64,000 bases of DNA from Schizochytrium sp. TIO01 (Eukaryota; Sar; Bigyra; Thraustochytrida; Thraustochytriidae), in the NCBI GenBank assembly GCA_004764695.1, contig SMSO01000025.1, positions 1,535,102 to 1,599,101 on the forward strand. The letters are read 5' to 3'. The notes beneath the pieces were generated by a model. The model was given only the letters and a program-made list of their open reading frames with translations, had not been told where the DNA came from and searched no databases. Shown here in pieces: positions 36,246-48,837 of the stretch. Within the stretch, counting starts at the first letter, position 1. Every line of letters starts with the position of its first letter. The translations under genes and the position numbers were made by a program.

Positions 36246-37867
36246 CGGAAGTATGTTTGCTTAAAAACCAATGCTCCTCTTATATAAGGACTAGCACCAT
36301 TATATACCTTGCTCTCACACCTTTTTCCATTGTAAATGTTCTACCCTTTTTTGCTTTTCCTCTAATAAGAAGAACAGAAAAGCATACTATTTCATTTTAG
36401 AAGGCTGTTGACGTCTGCCAAGCGTTTGTGCCAGACAGCATCTAGTTACTTAGCTACCTAGGTACCTACCTACCTATAGTTGTAGTACCTTCCTTCCTCA
36501 GATCTACAATAGGCGGCGTGAAAGCTGCGGGGCGGGTAACTACTCTACTAACAGAACTTAATAAGTAGGCCTTTCTGCAGGCCAGCTTGAACCGGCATTG
36601 AGTAGTAGGCTGTACTAACGAAAATCACTGCGAGAAAGATCTCTGTTGATGAGTGCAAGCCAGTCGAATAGTGTCTTGAAGCATCATCATCATCGTCACC
36701 ACTGGAATGCGCACCCTTGCACTCTACTTCTTTCTTGTAAATTGAAGAAACGAGATGAACTGTCAGAAAAGAGCATACTAGGTACTAGGTGCTTCCAACA
36801 CCCTGATGACATGCTTTCATCTTTCCCCCCTTTTTGTTGTGGCTTGCTTAATTTAGGTTAAGGTCATTGTGATGTTCCATCTACAAACGGACGGACTTGG
36901 CTATGTGCCTGCCTGTACGTATACAAATGAGCAAGCTTGTGTCACAAAGCTGTGCAAAGTAATTTGTCAGCTACAGCTGCTGTGAGCACCCATTCTTTCA
37001 AAATCCGACCTGCTAACTGTAAAATTTGTTACTGGTTGAGAAGTATGATCCCCCTTCCTCAAAGTTTATGAAGAACGGAAGAGAAAGCAGGAGTATAATA
37101 CTTGCCACAACGCGTACATAGTTCTGGACATAACGTACTGATCGGAACCTCCATTTGACGAGGTACAAATTCATTGCAAGGAAAAACAGGGCTGACCCTT
37201 ACAGACTTTTTCAAAATCAGGTTTTCTACTTCATAAAAGATTGGAATTAACATTTCGAAAGTGACGATACGCGTAAAGTCAATGAATGATTTGAATTTAT
37301 CATATGTGGGTACTTCATTCGTGACTTTACAGCTTTTTACACCATTTGCTTGAACAACTTGACATTTAAGTTGCGATAGACAATTTAATAGTGCAGGAGG
37401 AAATAAATATAGTAAAGCAAAGTGAACTGAAAAGCGAAAATGTCTTACACTCTTCATTTGTCGCTTAATCCTGCATTGATTGTCCATTCCCTTCAGCATT
37501 TGCCACTGATGAATTATATGTCGAAACGATTGGTCAAATCTTTACGCGGTACAGTTTCGTAGTATGAAGCTCCGTGGGATGTTCTATGGGGCCGGTTTGC
37601 CTTGGTTCGGCTATGGCCAAACTGATACCTACGTACTCCAAGAGAAAATAAGTTCACTGCAGCTATTACACATGGAGAAATGCTACTCAATAAACATGTT
37701 CACGATCACACGGCTGCCGATTTTACATTTGTTGACACACACTAGTAAGTCAACCAAGGCACAACATTTCCTTGCGCCTCTGAAAGGGATCTATGGAAAA
37801 GGCGAAGCTTTGAGCTTTGCGGTAATCCCAGCACTGTGCTTTCGGGTGTAGATCCTAATAAGCCATA

Positions 37868-38036
37868 CCACCTATAAATAATAATTTAAAATAAGACAAC
37901 GTGAATAAAAACTATATTTAATTTATTTATTTTTCATACCTTGAATTTTACTTATTTATGTATATTTATTTATTATAAATATTCAGTACTTTCAATAAAA
38001 TCAGAAAGAATTGTCTGTTTGTTTGTTTGTTTGTTT
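37868..38036. other. Very AT-rich block with adjacent (GTTT)n
   Basis: 37921-37980 contains 6 G or C in 60, made of TTTATTTA-type words. A (GTTT)5-6 microsatellite follows at 38013-38036. Confidence 0.6.
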
Positions 38037-39134
38037 TAGTTATTGTTCAACTTGTTAGAGTGATTATTATGTTAATATTTGAAGAAGGGGAAAAAAAATA
38101 CAGAGCCTGACATTTCCTTTCACTCTCAAGCTGCCAGTGGGGGGCTAAAACCACATCAATACTGAGGAATTGCGCGTCTTCATGGAGCAAAAGCCTGAAT
38201 GAGCACTCGACCGACTGCATTCAACCCTAGGTTTCTCCTCTCTTCAAATCGCTCGCAGCTATTTCGAAAACACTTTTTGCAAACTGTCGATCGTCTGAAC
38301 TGCTTGCTGCCTTGAAGGAAGAAGAGACGCAGGAGGAGGTCTTCGCCTCTTTGTTTAGCTTGTTTAGAGAGGGTTCACCGCCATGCATGCTCCTGTCAAG
38401 TGTAAAACCGCCTCAACCATTGCGCATTGTACAGAATGACTCGAGTTGAATAGAGTAGGATAGAACAGAATGTTCAATTGAATATCGAGTTGAAATTGAA
38501 TTGTACGAACCAACTAACCAACGGAGGATAGGTGAGCAGCGGCAAGGAAAACCAACGCCAGCAAAGCCGACGCACTCCACGCGTTCCTCAATGCTCTGCG
38601 TGCAAAGGTCTCTGCAATATTCTTTTCTTGTGCTGGCCTGAACGCAGCAGAGTCTTAGCAAATAGACAAATTGACAGACAACTAACTAGCAAGCATGATG
38701 ACGATGCTGATGGTAATGGCCAGTCAAGAAGAACTTCGCTTTGAGCAGCAAAAGTAGCGAGCCTTGATGAGAGTACTTTCCCAAAGGATGAAGCCGCCGT
38801 CTGAGGCGTTAAACAGATGGTAAAACTGCTAGAACATGTTTGAGGCAACTTACTTTCGTGGTTTATATTCCCTGGCCCGGCCCTTCATGAAGAACGACTT
38901 CTCTATAATGGCACGTTGATGTTACGAATGAGAATGACCCCCCAAAAAAATCACTGGGCTACAGGCGAAGTAGGATAGCACATCAAAGCTTTCCGTGGCG
39001 GGTTCAAGTTAAATACATCAGCAGAGATTGCTCCGGTGGTGTGAATCTGGTGAGGTAAGTGCTATCTGCCGAGATCCGAGCCTCAGATGTCTGTCTGCCT
39101 CGATTAAAAGCAGAAAGTCAGCTACCTACGATCG

Positions 39135-39258
39135 TTATTAATTTTTAAAAGATGTTTTTTAAATAACAATTTTAATTATAATTTATTTAATTTTAAAATA
39201 GCACTTGCAGTTTACTTTTCATATATATTATTTATTTAACATTCTATTTTTCAAGAAG
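39135..39258. other. Very AT-rich block
   Basis: 39181-39240 contains 9 G or C in 60, six of them in a single GCACTTGCAG. It is flanked on the left by a CTACCTACG word (39122-39130). Confidence 0.55.
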
Positions 39259-42200
39259 AGGAAATGGAGCACAGTCTGCCGTGCTCGAAGTATCTCCGTA
39301 AATACGAGTGCATGACTATCTTTGAGAAGTGCTTGAAAACCAGAGAGCTAGCAATAGCTGAGGATACCACGGGGTATTTGAGAGTCGTTGAAGTCTTCGA
39401 CTAAAGCAAAATACCCCAAAAGTTAGCGTTTACTGAAAAATCATTGTATTGTGTGGGCACTTTGGAAATCAACACAAAACGTTATTACAGGTGTTGGGTG
39501 ACAGTGGCCGTTTGGCGAACATAGGATCGCATTCCAATCAATAGTTTGTGACGTCTCAACCCTCGAGGAATTTTGCATAGCTGGTGCGATCAATCGCAAG
39601 AGTTGAAAGAATAAGACCTATCTACCTACGAATAGCAGGAGATCAAAGTGCCAAGAGACTACTTGCGCACAATGTTTCAGTTGCTTCGTCAGCCCATTCG
39701 CACGAAGTTAAGCAGTGAGGGGCTTCTTTGGCAGCGCACAAATTGGCCCTTAGAAATGCAAACTGACCTAGCGTGCTTCTTCCCTCCTCGAAACCCACGA
39801 CGCAGTTGACAGTCCCTAAAGATCATACCTATCTGGCCAGGCAGGCAAGCGAAGGTACGCCAAATCAGCAGAGTCACTCTCGAGATACCACTCTCAGAAT
39901 ACCCCCGCCTGATGAGCATCCAGCATACCAAGCCCCGAAATTGTGGGAACCTGTCGGCTAGTGCGCAACTTTATACAGCCAGGTACACAAATTGCTACAA
40001 ATTACTGCTCAGCCAACACTACAAACAAAAAGGAAACCTGGAAGGATGACGGATGGCGGTGCGTTTATTACGTACCATTTATCTTTCGAAAAGGCCCCTC
40101 GAAAGAAGATTGTAAAGTCCCGCAGCATCATAACAAAGAAGCACCGAGGGAAGTTGTCTCGGAAGGTGGTTGAGCTGGCCAAGACGGTTCGCGGAGCACG
40201 CTGCGAAGACAGACACAGCATTCGCCTCCCTCCTCCACCGATGCCTGAGCCTTTACTGTCTCACGTCGGGCTCAGGCTTTGTTTGTAGATTGCAGGGTCC
40301 ACAATATTGCGGCACAATCTCCACACAATTCAGTCTCTAGAGAAGAAGCGACAGATTCAATTCTCGTCCCTTTTTAAACAAGTCGACGAAGATCACTACT
40401 ATAGAATAGTTCCCCTTAGGCTTTTCTCATTTGGCTTCTTTCTATGTTTGTATTTTAGAATAGAAAATTGTTTTAGATGTTCAAGTTATTTCTTTTCGCA
40501 AAAGGTTCTTCTTATGAAGGGCTATCTTATTATTTTAAAATACTTTCTTTTTTAAAGCTTAATGAAAAAATCATTTCTATTCAAACCTGCTTTAGTCACT
40601 TTTTTATTACATCGTTTTATATTTTAAGTATATTTTAATTAAATGAAAATTTGTTTTCTGATCAAGAAAACAAAATTGGGAGTCGTCATATACTTTAGAG
40701 TTATTAGACCAATTCGATCCACTAGCAAGAGAATTTACTGGACAAATTTAAGCCTTTGATATGTACAAAATGCAAAGCGCCTGCATGTATATGCATATGC
40801 TGCCTCGAGCATAGTCTTGCGAAATTAAATGGTATTACATCAAGTTGTTTTGACGAGAGCTTCCATCTTATTTTCCATCTTAAAACATACCACCAACTCT
40901 TAAATATTGCTAGAAAACAACTGCCCATTTTTGATGAGGTTGGAAAAGCCGAAGTCGATCTGAGCCACGGGTATTCCTCAGAATTAATTATTTAAAACAC
41001 CACTCCATCGCGCAACGTCTAAGTGTGAACGTAAACCGGTAACTTACTAACAATCAAATAAAATAAAGAATGAGTTTCTTTTAAGGCAAGGTATGTAGTC
41101 AGTTTGAGAAAAGCTGAAGCATTAGTTTTTCGAAAGCAATTTGCTTTCAGTAATTTAGATGAAAGGAAGTTAACTGATTGTCCTGCTGAAGAAAACCAAA
41201 AATTTGTGACTATAATCTCGCATTCGCGACATATCAAAAATCTCATATTTACTCCATGACTCATACATGAACCCTTTATGTTTTTTTTAGAGATTAGCCT
41301 AACACGATTCGGCAATATAAATGCGAAGGCTGTTTGCTTCACAAATCTTAACGAGATGATTTCAATTGAAATTCTACGAACCCTAATAACGTATTCATTA
41401 TTGTTATAGTCTGGTGCTGTGTTTTTCCATCTTTTAATTTAATTCACGTATAAGCTTAAATTCGCGCAAATACCAATGCTAACGAGATTAAGCCATATAG
41501 TAATAGAGATACAAGTAATCACAACAATGCTTCTAAAATGGCAATGTGTAAAGCAAATAGCCTACGAATGGCTAGACACTACTCTTGCTAGAACTGCTCC
41601 AGGAGATGAAATATATATATAATGTTTATTCCTAGTTACGCCCGGAAGCCATTCAGCCAAAGATAAAGATATCAACATCTTCAAGCACTTTTTATGGACG
41701 CGACTGGATACTTTTAGTGTATAGTTCGTAAACCTAGTCATAGAGTTCTAATTCCTTTTTCCTTTCTTTCTTTCTTAATATTTCTGTTTTCTCAAACAAT
41801 TCATTTCGTATTTTTTTAATATACTCTTTTTAGTACATAATATATAAAGACTTTCCCCCAACCGTGCAACAGACTCTCATTCTACGAAAAGGGACGAACC
41901 CTTGCTCAGTTACATTTACGTCCACTAATGGGCCAGACAACGCTAGCTTCTTTGTCCTATTTACCCCACTCATTGGTAGTACTATGAGCCTCAATATTTC
42001 AAAAGGATTACAGAGTCATGCCAAGTTTCAGCTTTCAGTACGCTGTTGATGCACTTGTCTCCTTTGCCTAAGCGACAAATTTGAGTCTAACTGCTGTCAG
42101 TATTGCACCTCCGAGCATCAACTGTAATCCACCTGATTTATTTTTCCGTGCCTAGCCTTGTGACTAAAAAGCTGCAACGATTGCTTTGAAACACTCATGG

Positions 42201-45200
42201 TAGTCTTAAAACAACCATGCAAACTTTCGCAATTAGTGTATGTATACAAGAGCCCTCATCAAAGATTTATACCTAAATGAAATGGTGGAGAGCCAACCCT
42301 GTGAGACTGTAGTTCTCTGCTTTTTAACGAGAATGATGGCGTTTGGTCACTTGGCTAGTAGGCACAATCACCCAAGAATTAGGGTTAGGTGGTACATTCT
42401 TAAGCCCGTACCGTAGTGATCCTCAAACTAATAAAGTAACGTACCCTCTCAGGAGACTGGTAATTCGAGTGGAAAGGCCAGATTATAAGCTTTTCGGGCC
42501 TCGTAAGCGTCTTTGTATGCAAGTAGGACACTCTATGAAGAAGTGTGATGGCCCACTTTTCAGGTTTCAAGCCCAGTTGTGCAACACGTGAAGTTAGTCC
42601 TGTCAAGCTAACTTTTCTTTATGTGGCTCTTTCGCTCAATTTCACTTTGCATTTCAGACTCAGATAAAAATAGGATTATTATTCCTTGACGCTTTTCTGT
42701 TTCCCCCTTCCACTTCTTTTTCAATCTCGAAGTAGAATATTTATTTTGAGTGGAAAAAATATGAAATATTTTCCTGCTTCTTACAGCTTTTGAGAATTCG
42801 TACATAAGGTACTTACTACCTACCTAAGCGATTTCCTTTAATCTAAACCTGATTTTTGTTTTTATTCGAAAATCAAAAGCACTAATATCCTCCTTCTTCT
42901 AATTCTTTTATGACTCATTCTTAAAATTTATTTTCATTTTCTTTCTTTCTTTTCTTTTTAATTGGGAAGGAGGGGGAGGATAAAAATTCACCTGGGGCTA
43001 AGTTGAATGGTGTTTCAGAGCAATGTCCCTACATGGTTGTACTATATTGCATTAAATATCAAGAAACCGATGTCAGCCCTCCAATATTTAAAAGAAGGAA
43101 AACTATGGCATGCATACAAAGTATTGTCCTTCTCATTATCTACCTTTTCAAGATGTGAGAGACATCTCTTTATCTACTGACAGACAGAGTTCATTCCAAA
43201 TACTTATTAGTTTACAGACATGTTGTATTGAAGTTTTGATCAAACTTTCTCCTGACTTTCATTTTAGGTTCCTTAAAGTTCTTTGCTACATATATAGCAG
43301 ATCTGTCATAGGAAACAGCTTCTTGGTCTCATGTATAGCTTAACTTTGTACTTTTCGTGCCTAGCATACGCTTTGGGATTTTGGTGCAACCAAATATATG
43401 ACAGCATCTTGAAACTATCACTTGTTGTTGTTGTTTGACCAGCGCATGTCAAATGAAACAATATTTGAAACAGGGCAGCTTGGGATTTGCCTGAAGGGCC
43501 CTGAGCAAAGGTGTTTCTATCAATTCCCATTCTACAATTATGCCCCTTGTCTGACAACAGAAAGAGCAACGAAAGCTGACGCCACACAGTTCAAAGTTTT
43601 TATTTGAATGGTAATCGATAGTATGGGTCGTACTAGATCTTAAACGGTTTCGAGGTACAGGACATTTAGTACGAAATCAAACACAATATTGACTAAGATT
43701 CTAGCTAGTGCTAGGACAGTTGATTGTTTTTGACAATAAGTATTATGAGAATCGGTATGAGAATATATTCTTCAATGAATAAAATGGAACAATAAATTAA
43801 ACATCTTCTACAGACGTGACTCGATTATTAGAAAGACATGAACTTCATATATAAGGTCTATAGATTTATTTCTAAACATCATCTTGTCTCTAATCTTTTT
43901 GTAAGGCTGCTGGCTCGAAGAATCAATGCTGACAGGGCATCCAGAAAGTCCAATCCTACATAGACCAAGTATGCGATCTAAATGTTATTTGGGTGCAGTG
44001 GCTAACTACAGATTCACCTTCTATTACTAGCACACCATTGTCAATGATTTTTTCTATAAACAGAACTTTATGTTCCAAAGCTATACTACTGAGAAAAGAA
44101 ACAGTAGGGAAAAAGTTGCTCAACCTGGTGAATATTCTTCCAAATAATTATGAGCATATTTTCTCTTAATCGAATGGCTGAGGTACGATTGGCAATTTTC
44201 CTTTGCGATATATTTAACTTTTCAGCCTTAGGCGTGGAGCTTTACAAGTTTGTTTTCTTAATGTTTAAAATTTTTGATCAGTAATTAGGCCTGCTTTCGC
44301 TCCAAAAAGAGACACTCGGGACTTTGCATATAATCTCAAATACTTAAAAGGCATGTTTTTATCTTAAGCAACTTATTCTGATCACGCTTTATGACAACAA
44401 GAGGGAGAGAAGAGGCGCCAAGGCGACAAATCAACACCCGATTTTTAAGATTTCCTATTTTGCAGCTCGGGAATTCAGATTCTAAAACTCCGCAATTTGC
44501 AAGAAATGCGTAACCTCATCTCCGAATTCTAACCCTCTATCCTAAGCACCTTGCTTCCGATCTGGCTATTAAGAATGGGAAAACAAGTTTTAGTCTTAAA
44601 ACGTTCTGTTTAGAAGAGTAAGAACTGGTCGGCGTCCCAAAAAATTCTACAGTTTTACTCAAGATTGATTAACATTTAGAGCCATCTATAAAAACATAAT
44701 CAATTTATTAATGCCGTATTCGACTTTTGAATAAACGCGTAATGCATTTAATTTATCAAAAACCAAGAGGTTTTATACAACAATTAAAAAAATGCATCAA
44801 CTTTTTCTTGCTAGGAATAGCGAGCATTTCTTGACCATAGTTGACGTAGGAAAAGGCTGAAAATTATTGTTCGAGTCATTGAAAGTATAAACTTATTATT
44901 TTTAAATAATGAATTTGAAGTACTGGTCTGTTTTGTATTAGATAGAGTGGAAATGTGTATAGTATTATGCTAAATGCTCAGTCGATATAATGTTGCAACA
45001 TGTGCATTAGCGTGATTATAGTAATATTGATTGACTACAAGTGTATCATATGTTTTACGGGGGGGGCGATATTAGCAATTACAACAGTTAGTCTACCTAA
45101 CCTTATGAAGGTCTTGGACGCTCCAACTCACGCCGTATGCGTCTGATCGGTTTATGAGAGATTCTTTAGTGTCACTTGGTGCTTCGAGCTCGTAAAATGC

Positions 45201-48200
45201 TAGACCCATGAGCTCATGGAGAGCTTGGCATCTCATCTGGAAAGATCGTGTTCTTCGAAAATATGCAAGAAATAGTCATTTTCATGATCCCAAATTGAGG
45301 ATTAATGCTGCATAAAAATTTAGGCTACTTATTTCCAGGAGCTGATGAACTGAATTCGCAGGTTTACTGAGGCAGTCTATATAAGATGAAGCTGTGGCAG
45401 CAAACATTTTCATAAGAGAATTCCAGATTTCTTAATCATAATGTAAGAATATGGCCTTTGATTAAAGTGAGCGGCAAAAAGTGAGGACTGAGTCTAGTTT
45501 CTTGAAACTCTTTTTGCCCCTTCAGCTCAAGATCAAGGTGCAACGTTGGGCTCCGCATTTTTAAAAGTCTTCGATTCTAATCTACAATCTGATTTTGTTC
45601 CAAATATAAACATATACTCAAACTCGTAAACTTTCGCCTTTCGAGACGGTGCAGAACGACTCGTCCATTTTACTTTCCCCGCCTGCTTGCTTTCATGACA
45701 TTCTAATTCACACATTATCAATGATTCGAGTTCCCCCTTGGACCACAGTCTAATTGTATCTATCTTTGAACTAGCCGAGTTGAAACCAGATTTTAAATGA
45801 CATGAGAGTAGGAATTTTGGAGAGTAGAAAACTGAGGAGGCACAGTTCTTCATCTGATTATCAAATGTTGAACACGTGCATATATTCTCAATTCTTCGCA
45901 AACATGTTAAAGTAAAGGCGTTCTAATGGTTAAATGAAGGCACATGTTTCTTCTGTTCTTGTGCTGCAGTGAGGAGGTAAAAGAGATAAGGTCATAGAAG
46001 TTCTTTTTGTTACCCCCTTCTTATCTTTAAAGAACTCATTGAAACACCTCTATTGGCAACACTCATACCTATTTCAACAGCAAGGTAATAAAAAACATTT
46101 AACTTTTAATTTAAAATAAATTCTTTTAATTTAAAAGCTCATGCTAGGGACCGATCAATATTCTCTTTGATGCAAATTGAGTTTGCAGAATGATGGATCG
46201 ATCATCAAAGCGGAACACCCTTTTTTTAACATAACTCCCATAGTTTAAGGCAACTCCAGTATAAAATTTTTAAAGATCATATTTATTTTTATTTGTTTTT
46301 GCAAGGTATATCTGTATTTGGTATTGGCAATTCAGTCTTATTTCTAGCTAGTGATATATATGTAAAGGAACCTCAAGGAATTCAACCAAAGCACTTAGGG
46401 ATTTACTTTATTCTCCAAAGGGTTATCCCTCTCCTATCTTTGTTTTTTTTGGTCTTTTTTCAGCTTGCTTCGGTTTGCCTCCAGTGTATTCTCTGTCTGA
46501 GCCAGCCTTCAAATTCACAAGTTTTCAATAACTTCAAGGCTAAAAGGTAAAAGCTAGTTACAATTTTTTATTATTTATCAGCTCTAAGAGTTGGACATAT
46601 CAAGAGGAAAACTCACACAGGTTCCCGGACCATAAAACCTACGTACTTTGAATACTTGTGTCTTTGCAGACAGTATTTTGCTTTGCAACAAACCTTTATC
46701 TCTGCCGTTGAGCACACCAAAACTACAAATCAAGCTTCATAAATATGCTATTCTATGCTACCATGTACCGCACTGTTTCAGACCAACCAAGTCCGAAAAT
46801 AGACTCCCTGACATCCTCTCTTTTGCTAAAGTGAGCATCACCCTTACTCTACCTACGGTTCTCTTCCATGAATTAATACAGATCGGACACGGAGGAAGCA
46901 AACTACCATACCTATAGCACATCAAGCGCTAATAAAATCAGCGAGAATACTCTCTGGGGACTTACTTTAAACATGTTAATTGTACAAACCGCTTGGCAAA
47001 ACGACGTAAGAGCTGGCTCATTGCGTTGTTGGCGTTCGTGGATTGTGTTTTCCTCTCTACGAAATTATTTTCATCAGTGCTTGATAACAGAAAACAAAAT
47101 CAAAACGTGAATCAATTACCAAATAGCAATTACGCACTAATTTCCAAAGGCGACCTGTGTATAACCTGAAACAACTGCTACCTTTAGTACAATATTGCAT
47201 TTCAAGTGTTTCATTTCCATTTCTTCTTTGTCTTCTTTCACAGTGCACTTTTCCTTTTATTAATATGACTACTATGACTCCTTTACTTAACAGGGGCCTA
47301 GTACTTAGATCTATTGTATAGAAGGAAAAAGTTTTGTTTTTAAAAAGGAAATGAAGCAATCGCATTTTGAACTCGCTCTTAGCAACCATCACAACACGAT
47401 GTTCCAGGAATAAAGCAACCGGCCAGTCAACTTTAAGGAAACGCAATCAATCGAGGCGTCTTAGAGTGGCTTTACTTCACTGCCACTCAGGACTACCTAG
47501 AGCAAATGCACTGGCAGTAATTTGATTGTTCATAGTTTCAAATATTGATGTCATCAAAAAAGAGGTTATACCTTAGAAATGAGTATGTCTGGCAATGGCA
47601 CATCTTAGAACACAATAGACTTTTGGATTATACATGCGGAGATATACGTAAATCAAAGAGAAGGAATACACTCAATCTTGATTCGTCTGGAAGGGAGCTT
47701 ATAATTTGGCTTAAAAGAAAAGAAAACAAGAATTTAAAAAAAAAAAAAAACAGTTGTACATATGATTGATCAAAAGGCCGGAAAAAAGACACCTTGAAAT
47801 ATGATCAGAGTTTGAAATTCATTGTCTAAAAGCTTCTTGTTTAATAATACACTAAATTTGCAAAATGGAATCACGCTCTTCTTTATAATGGTTTGATTGG
47901 AATTCCCCATTTACATTTGAACTCTTCAGGATTGTTCATGCTACAACCTTGCCCTACCTCTTGCTAATCAATGCAGGTAGTAAAAGAGTAGTTTAATTTT
48001 TCATACTGTGTCAATTGAAAAGTATTCGAGCTTAGTTGAGCCTTAATTGATATGATCTCCAATAATTGCTTCAGGCAAACGAAAATTGGCCTGCTCATGA
48101 TTTCACAAAACACAAATAGCAATCAAGAATTCTACAACAATCCTAATGACCATAAAGGGAAAATGAAATACAAAGTAAAGGAAATTATGTATTTGATTCG

Positions 48201-48645
48201 GTTTCTTCAAACGAGCTGCCGGATCGAATTAGTTTTGTGTAATCAGCAATCGTGCAGTCAGAAGCAGAGTGGTTTGTCTTTTGCAAGATTCGCAGATGCA
48301 AGTATGTGCAAAACATAAGGTAGAGTTTTAAATCCGCAGCTTGATCAATTAAACGAGCAATCCTTTGATCTGTGTAAGGCGTCACGATTACACGTCCATC
48401 CATCGCGGATCATAGTTTTCATTAGATACAGTGCTTCAGACAACAATAGACCCAGCCTTGTCAGTCCTGACCTTCGTCCAGGTGGCGGACTGCAGTGAGT
48501 ACCTAATAGTAGTGGTATCTTTCGTCTTGTGCGTAGGTAGACTAATATAGTAAATCCTTGGTAGACCGGTAGGACTACCCTACCAAGGTACCCAACTAAA
48601 AGCTCAGGAGCGGAATTGTGGGAATTGCACTAAATCCGTAGGTAG

Positions 48646-48682
48646 ATAAATAAATAGATAGATTGATAGATAGATAGATGTA
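48646..48682 (+). repeat. (TAGA)n microsatellite upstream of the lyase gene
   Basis: An imperfect TAGATAAATAAATAGATAGATTGATAGATAGATAGA run, 160 bp upstream of the first ATG of the lyase frame. It directly follows a CGTAGGTAG word (48637-48645). Confidence 0.85.
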
Positions 48683-48837
48683 AATAAATCTTCAGAAGAC
48701 TGTGAAGGTGAAGTACAACAAGTTTAGGCCAGCATTAAGAGCATTGCCCCGGTTGTCACGAGCTCAAAGTAGCGGGTAAAACCGATTTGAGTTTTTGGTT
48801 GCAGTGGTTTGGAGTAAAGTACGAAGATCGTTGTAAG

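Larger units (their letters stand above)
36001..48837. other. Gene desert, right part: AT-rich with very low G+C blocks
   Basis: No convincing gene. The longest ATG-started frame (37059-37499, minus, 146 codons) has no recognisable domain. Very AT-rich blocks occur at 36181-36240 (4 G or C of 60), 37921-37980 (6 of 60) and 39181-39240 (9 of 60), and more weakly near 40550-40650, 46085-46140 and 47690-47760. Microsatellites are (GTTT)n at 38013-38036 and (TAGA)n at about 48646-48680. A possible zinc-knuckle relic near 42440-42590 is discussed as a finding. The far right is the 5' flank of the lyase gene. Confidence 0.6.

Noticed and set aside
37059-37499. 146-codon minus-strand frame, longest ATG frame of the right desert
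   Set aside because: No recognisable domain, no poly(A) or promoter context, and length within chance for 28 kb.
48787-48837. TTG-initiated N-terminal extension of the lyase, and similar TTG/GTG starts of the kinase, zinc-finger, ARMC9 and MFS genes
   Set aside because: Eukaryotic translation rarely starts at TTG or GTG, and each gene has an ATG in a good context a short way downstream.
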